From Jatrophihabitans cynanchi (GTDB taxonomy: Bacteria; Actinomycetota; Actinomycetes; Mycobacteriales; Jatrophihabitantaceae), in contig NZ_CP097463.1 of assembly GCF_027247405.1 (NCBI RefSeq), positions 3,596,001 to 3,660,000 on the forward strand: 64,000 nucleotides of DNA, given 5' to 3'. The notes beneath the pieces were generated by a model. The model had not been told where the DNA came from and did no database searches. It saw nothing but the letters and a program-made list of their open reading frames with translations. The translations under genes and the position numbers were made by a program. Shown here in pieces: positions 60,301 to 64,000 of this stretch; within the stretch, counting starts at the first letter, position 1; every line of letters begins with the position of its first letter.

Positions 60301-61397
60301 TGGACTTCACCTTCACCGAGGACCAGCGGTCGCTGCAGGCGTTGGCGGCGCAGGTGTTCGGCGGGCACGCGAGCGTCGAACGGGTACGCGCGGTCGAGGC
60401 CGGCGAGGAGCGCGTAGATCGTGAGCTGTGGGCCCAGCTTGCGGCTACCGGGTTGCTGGGCGTCGCAGTGCCCGAGGCGTCCGGCGGTGCCGGGTTCGGG
60501 CTGGTCGAGGCGTGCCTGGTGCTCGAACAGCAGGGGGCGCACGTGGCGCCGGTGCCGCTGTGGCAGACGGTGACCGCGGCGCTCGCGATCGCCGAGCTCG
60601 GCACCGGGGCGCAGCAGGGCGCGGTGTTGCCGCAGGTCGCCGACGGCAGCCTGATGCTCACGGTCGCGCTCGAGGAGTTCGGCGCCGGCGCGCTGACCAC
60701 GCCCGCCACCCGGGCGATCAGGAACGCCGACGGCCACTGGCGGTTGACCGGGGCCAAGGCTGCCGTTCCCGCCGCGCACGTTTCCGGCCGCGTGCTGGTC
60801 TCGGCGTGCCTGCCGGACGGCGAACCCGCGGTGTTCCTCGCCGACCTGGACGCCGCCGGGATCTGCGGCGAGCCGGCCGACACGACGGCGCACGAGCTCG
60901 CCGCGCACCTGAGCTTCGCGGATGCGCCGGCCGAACTGCTGGGCGGCGCCGGCGCGCTTCACCGGCTGCTCGACCTGGCCCAGGTTGCGATCGCCGCGGT
61001 GCAACTCGGCGTGGCCGAGAGCGCGATGCGCCAAGGCGCGAAGTACGTCAGCGAACGCGAACAGTTCGGCCGCCCCATCGGCACCTTCCAGGCAGTCCAG
61101 CACCAGCTTGCCGACTGCTACCTGGACGTCGAGGCGATGCGTGTCACGCTGTGGCAGGCCGCCTGGCTGTGCGCGGCGGCCGGTGCTGAGGTCGGCACCT
61201 CGGTCGGCGTGGCGTCCTGGTGGGCGGCCGACGGCGGCGCGCGCGTGGTGCACCGCGTGCAGCACCTGCACGGCGGCATCGGCGTCGATGTCGACTACCC
61301 GATCCACCGCTACCTGCTGTGGGGCAAGCAACTGGCCGGACTGCTCGGCGGGCAGGCGGCCCGGCTGGAGCGGCTCGGCGGACGGATCGCGTCATGA
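60300..61397 (+). CDS. Acyl-CoA dehydrogenase (FadE28-like partner)
   Basis: ATG at 60300 gives 365 residues. The N-terminal helix bundle (FTEDQRSLQALAAQVFGG) and C-terminal FGRPIGTFQAVQHQLADCYL with HLHGGIGVDVDYPIHRYLLW show a smaller, FadE28-type subunit; the middle substrate-binding part lacks a clear EPGAG-type motif (LEEFGAGALTTPA). It probably pairs with the 58217 protein. In mycobacteria the two dehydrogenase genes are adjacent, but here chsH2 lies between them. Confidence 0.85.
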   Translation: MDFTFTEDQRSLQALAAQVFGGHASVERVRAVEAGEERVDRELWAQLAATGLLGVAVPEASGGAGFGLVEACLVLEQQGAHVAPVPLWQTVTAALAIAELGTGAQQGAVLPQVADGSLMLTVALEEFGAGALTTPATRAIRNADGHWRLTGAKAAVPAAHVSGRVLVSACLPDGEPAVFLADLDAAGICGEPADTTAHELAAHLSFADAPAELLGGAGALHRLLDLAQVAIAAVQLGVAESAMRQGAKYVSEREQFGRPIGTFQAVQHQLADCYLDVEAMRVTLWQAAWLCAAAGAEVGTSVGVASWWAADGGARVVHRVQHLHGGIGVDVDYPIHRYLLWGKQLAGLLGGQAARLERLGGRIAS

Positions 61398-61786
61398 GCG
61401 CGGTCGGCGAGCAGTTGCCCGAGTTGCGGATCCCGATCACCCGCACGCTGATCGTCGCCACCGCGATCGCCGGCCGCGACTACCAGGACGTGCACCACGA
61501 CCCCGAGTTGGCACGCGAACGCGGTTCCAAGGACGTGTTCATGAACATCCTGACCAGCAACGGGCTGGTCGGCCGGTACGTCACCGACTGGGCCGGCCCG
61601 GCAGCGCGGCTGCGCAAGGTCGCGATCCGGCTGGGCGCGCCTAACTATCCGGGCGACGTGATGACGATGACCGGCGAGGTCACCGAGGTCGACGGCGAGC
61701 TGGTCACCGTCGCCGTCCGCGGCGCGAACAGCCTGGGCGCGCACGTCACCGGCACCGTCACGCTGACCGTGGGCAACACGCGATGA
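61394..61786 (+). CDS. chsH1: MaoC-like enoyl-CoA hydratase, catalytic subunit
   Basis: The 130-residue protein has nearly the same length as mycobacterial ChsH1 (129). The catalytic pair is Asp29 and His34 in GRDYQDVHHDPELA, followed by the FMNILTSNGLVGRYVTDW helix. With ChsH2 it hydrates the 17-ene C22-oyl-CoA intermediate to give the aldol substrate of Ltp2. It overlaps both neighbours by ATGA. Confidence 0.92.
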   Translation: MSAVGEQLPELRIPITRTLIVATAIAGRDYQDVHHDPELARERGSKDVFMNILTSNGLVGRYVTDWAGPAARLRKVAIRLGAPNYPGDVMTMTGEVTEVDGELVTVAVRGANSLGAHVTGTVTLTVGNTR

Positions 61787-62970
61787 GCCGCTCCGGGACG
61801 GGGCTTTCCGGCAGCGCGGCCGTCGTCGGCATCGGCGCGACCGAGTTCAGCAAGGACTCTGGGCGCAGTGAGCTGCAGTTGGCCTGCGAGGCGATCCTCG
61901 CCGCGCTCGAGGATGCCGGCCTGCGACCCGAGGACGTCGACGGCCTCACCACGTTCACGATGGAGACGAACTCCGAGATCGTCGTGGCCCGGGCTCTGGG
62001 CATCGGCGAGCTCACCTTCTTCTCGCGGATCGGGTACGGCGGTGGGGCGGCGTGTGCGAGCGTGCAGCAGGCCGCGATGGCGATCGCGACCGGAATCGCG
62101 CAGGTGGTCGTCGTCTACCGCGCGTTCAACGAGCGCTCCGGGGTGCGCTTCGGGCTGGGCCAGGGCGACCGTCCGGTCGACGCCACCGCCGACCGTGCTG
62201 CCTACTCGTGGCTGACGCCGCAGGGGCTGCACACGCCGGCGCAGTGGGTGGCCATGTTCGCACGCCGCTACCTGTACGAGTACGGCGCGACCAGCGAGGA
62301 TTTCGGCCGCGTCGCAGTGCTCGATCGCAAGCACGCTGCGACCAACCCGAAGGCGTGGTTCTACCAGCGGCCGATCACGCTGGCCGATCATCAGGCGTCG
62401 CGGTACATCGCCGAGCCGCTGCGGCTGCTGGACTGCTGCCAGGAGACCGACGGCGGCCAGGCGCTGGTGCTCGTCTCTCCCGAGCGGGCCGGCGACCTGC
62501 GGAACCGGCCGGCGCTGGTGCGCGCGGCGGCACAAGGCGCCGGCGCCGACCAGCACATGATGGCGAGCTACTACCGTCCGGACATCACCGGCATCCCGGA
62601 GATGGGGCTGGTCGGCCGGCAGTTGTACGCGCAGAGCGGCCTCGGCCCGAGTGACCTGGACGCGGCGATCCTCTACGACCACTTCACCCCACTCGTGCTG
62701 CCGCAGCTGGAGGAGCTCGGCTTCTGCAAGCCGGGCGAGGCGAAGGACTTCATCGCCGACGGCAACCTCGAACTCGGCGGCGCGCTGCCGACCAACACGC
62801 ACGGCGGCCAGCTCGGTGAGGCCTACCTGCACGGCGTGAACGGCATCGCCGAAGGGGTGCGGTTGATCCGCGGTACGTCGGTCAACCAGCCCGACGGCGT
62901 CGAGAACGTGATCGTGACGGCCGGGACCGGGGTCCCGACGAGCGGACTGATTCTGGGAGCTGCGAGATGA
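61783..62970 (+). CDS. ltp2: Thiolase-like side-chain aldolase
   Basis: The 395-residue protein is thiolase-like but lacks the catalytic Cys; it resembles lipid-transfer-protein Ltp2 (386 residues). It has VVGIGATEFSKDSGRSELQL, FSRIGYGGGAACASVQQA and GALPTNTHGGQLGEAYLHG. Tyr298 (LYDHF) and Tyr348 (GEAYLHG) are 50 residues apart, as I recall for the catalytic Tyr294/Tyr344 of the Thermomonospora enzyme. With the ChsH2 DUF35 domain it splits the side chain to release propionyl-CoA and a 17-ketosteroid. It overlaps both neighbours by ATGA. Confidence 0.92.
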   Translation: MSRSGTGLSGSAAVVGIGATEFSKDSGRSELQLACEAILAALEDAGLRPEDVDGLTTFTMETNSEIVVARALGIGELTFFSRIGYGGGAACASVQQAAMAIATGIAQVVVVYRAFNERSGVRFGLGQGDRPVDATADRAAYSWLTPQGLHTPAQWVAMFARRYLYEYGATSEDFGRVAVLDRKHAATNPKAWFYQRPITLADHQASRYIAEPLRLLDCCQETDGGQALVLVSPERAGDLRNRPALVRAAAQGAGADQHMMASYYRPDITGIPEMGLVGRQLYAQSGLGPSDLDAAILYDHFTPLVLPQLEELGFCKPGEAKDFIADGNLELGGALPTNTHGGQLGEAYLHGVNGIAEGVRLIRGTSVNQPDGVENVIVTAGTGVPTSGLILGAAR

Positions 62971-63761
62971 GCGTGCTGGACACCTTCCGGCTGGACGGGC
63001 GGGTCGCGCTGCTGTCCGGCGCAGGCCGCGGCATCGGTGCCGCGGCGGCACTCGCGCTGGCCGGTGCCGGTGCCGACGTCGCGGTGCTGGCGCGGACCGG
63101 CGAGCAGTTGGAGAAGGTGGCGGCGCAGGTCCGCGAGCAGACCGGACGGCGGGCGCTGCCGGTCGTCGCCGACGCCTACGACGCGCACGACACCGCGGCG
63201 GCAGTGCAGCGGGTGGTCGCCGAGTACGGCCGGCTCGACGTCGTCGTGTCGATCACCGGCGGCGCGTTCCCGCGCCCGTTCGCGAAGACCGACGACGAGA
63301 TGCTGGTCGATTCGTTCCGCAGCAACGTGATCAACGGGCTGCGCCTGGTCCGGTGCGCGCTGCCGCACCTGCTCGAGTCCGACTCGGCCAGCGTGGTCAT
63401 GGTCTCCAGCGCGATCGGGCATGTGGTCGGCCGGGGCTACGTCGCGTACGGCTCGGGCAAGGCGGCGCTGGATCACTCGGTGCGCCTGCTCGCCGCCGAG
63501 CTGAACCCGAAGGTGCGCGTGAACGCGGTGGCGCCCGGGGCGGTGCTGACCGACTCGCTGGAGAAGGTTGCCGCCGACCCGGCGATGAAGGCGCTGCTGG
63601 AGCGCGAGACGCCGCTGCACCGCATCGGCACCGTCGAGGACGTCGCCGCAGCGGTGCTGTACCTGGCCGGGCCGGCATCGTCCTACGTCACCGGGCAGGT
63701 GCTCGCGGTCGACGGCGGGCTGGTGAAGTCGAACCTCGACATGCCCTTCCCGGATCTGTGA
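62967..63761 (+). CDS. Short-chain dehydrogenase/reductase
   Basis: The 264-residue protein has the classical motifs SGAGRGIGAAAALALAGAGA, a variant NAG motif (VSITGGAFPRPF), catalytic Ser in MVSSAIG and Tyr-Lys in YGSGK. It ends in YVTGQVLAVDGG. It is placed directly after ltp2 with an ATGA overlap, so it probably acts near the aldolase step or on the 17-keto product. The exact substrate is unknown. Confidence 0.83.
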   Translation: MSVLDTFRLDGRVALLSGAGRGIGAAAALALAGAGADVAVLARTGEQLEKVAAQVREQTGRRALPVVADAYDAHDTAAAVQRVVAEYGRLDVVVSITGGAFPRPFAKTDDEMLVDSFRSNVINGLRLVRCALPHLLESDSASVVMVSSAIGHVVGRGYVAYGSGKAALDHSVRLLAAELNPKVRVNAVAPGAVLTDSLEKVAADPAMKALLERETPLHRIGTVEDVAAAVLYLAGPASSYVTGQVLAVDGGLVKSNLDMPFPDL

Positions 63762-64000
63762 ATGGACGACCGGCAGGCGATCGTGGAGGTGCTGATCGAG
63801 GCGGCGTGGATCTTCGACCACAAGCAGTGGGAGCGCATGGCTGAGGTGTTCACCCCGGACGCCGTCGCGTACGGACAGCGCGGCCTGGAGGCGATCACGG
63901 CGAACACGATCGGCTACCTCGGCGGCTGCGGTCCGACGCAGCACCTGCTCGGCAACCACCGCGTGCGGGTCGACGGTGACCGTGCGAGCGTGACCAGCTA
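63762..64000 (+). CDS. SnoaL-like protein (3' end outside window)
   Basis: ATG at 63762 directly follows the SDR stop and the frame is open to the end of the window, giving about 79 residues. The start DDRQAIVEVLIEAAWIFDHK, with MAEVFTPDAVAYG, matches SnoaL-like NTF2-fold proteins, the third such gene in this window. The function is unknown; the operon position suggests a steroid side-chain role. Confidence 0.7.
   Translation, partial: MDDRQAIVEVLIEAAWIFDHKQWERMAEVFTPDAVAYGQRGLEAITANTIGYLGGCGPTQHLLGNHRVRVDGDRASVTS

Overview
High-GC DNA with dense, same-strand operons, many GTG starts and ATGA/GTGA/TGATG stop-start overlaps. This, with a LytR-CpsA-Psr protein, an F420-type LLM oxidoreductase, KshAB/HsaABCD homologues and a KstR-like TetR protein, points to an actinobacterium. 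The sequence alone does not place the genus. No rRNA, tRNA, CRISPR array, transposase or phage gene was seen. The first and last genes are cut by the window edges.

The main theme is aerobic steroid (sterol or bile-acid) breakdown. Ring degradation lies at about 29.0-43.3 kb: hsaB, hsaD, kstD, kshB, an hsaA paralogue, hsaC, a Delta4-(5alpha)-type ketosteroid dehydrogenase, kshA with a small Cys-rich partner, the true hsaA, and a third KstD-type flavoprotein. Hydroxysteroid dehydrogenases and side-chain beta-oxidation genes follow at 43.4-50.9 kb: two SDRs, an Hsd4A-like SDR, an FadA6-like thiolase, an FadE34-like fused acyl-CoA dehydrogenase, an Hsd4B-like hydratase and a thioesterase. A second side-chain block at 53.6-64 kb has two acyl-CoA ligases, an old-yellow-enzyme-like reductase, and an igr-like set: FadE, chsH2, FadE, chsH1, ltp2, SDR, SnoaL.

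The left part (0-17.7 kb) is a CoA-activation cluster (acyl-CoA ligases, CaiB CoA-transferase, amidase, amidohydrolase-fold protein, two medium-chain dehydrogenases). It is divergent from a ten-gene operon that joins a four-subunit 2-oxoacid:ferredoxin oxidoreductase, an embedded GntR regulator and a Liv-type ABC importer. A second Liv-type importer with a fused permease (22.5-27.8 kb) ends in an IclR regulator just before the steroid genes. No Mce4 genes are in the window, so these importers are the visible uptake candidates.

Two regulatory DNA motifs tie the steroid genes together. Motif A is a 15-bp palindrome, consensus TCCCGGTSACCGGGA, found nine times and always in promoter regions. In three promoters it sits about 37 bp before a TAGC-containing hexamer. 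Motif B is a 14-bp site with the geometry of the KstR box, found at four promoters. The GntR operon has its own perfect 18-bp palindrome. Two genes, hsaA and the Hsd4B-like hydratase, carry an in-frame copy of a GC-rich hairpin (REP-like) element of about 40 bp.
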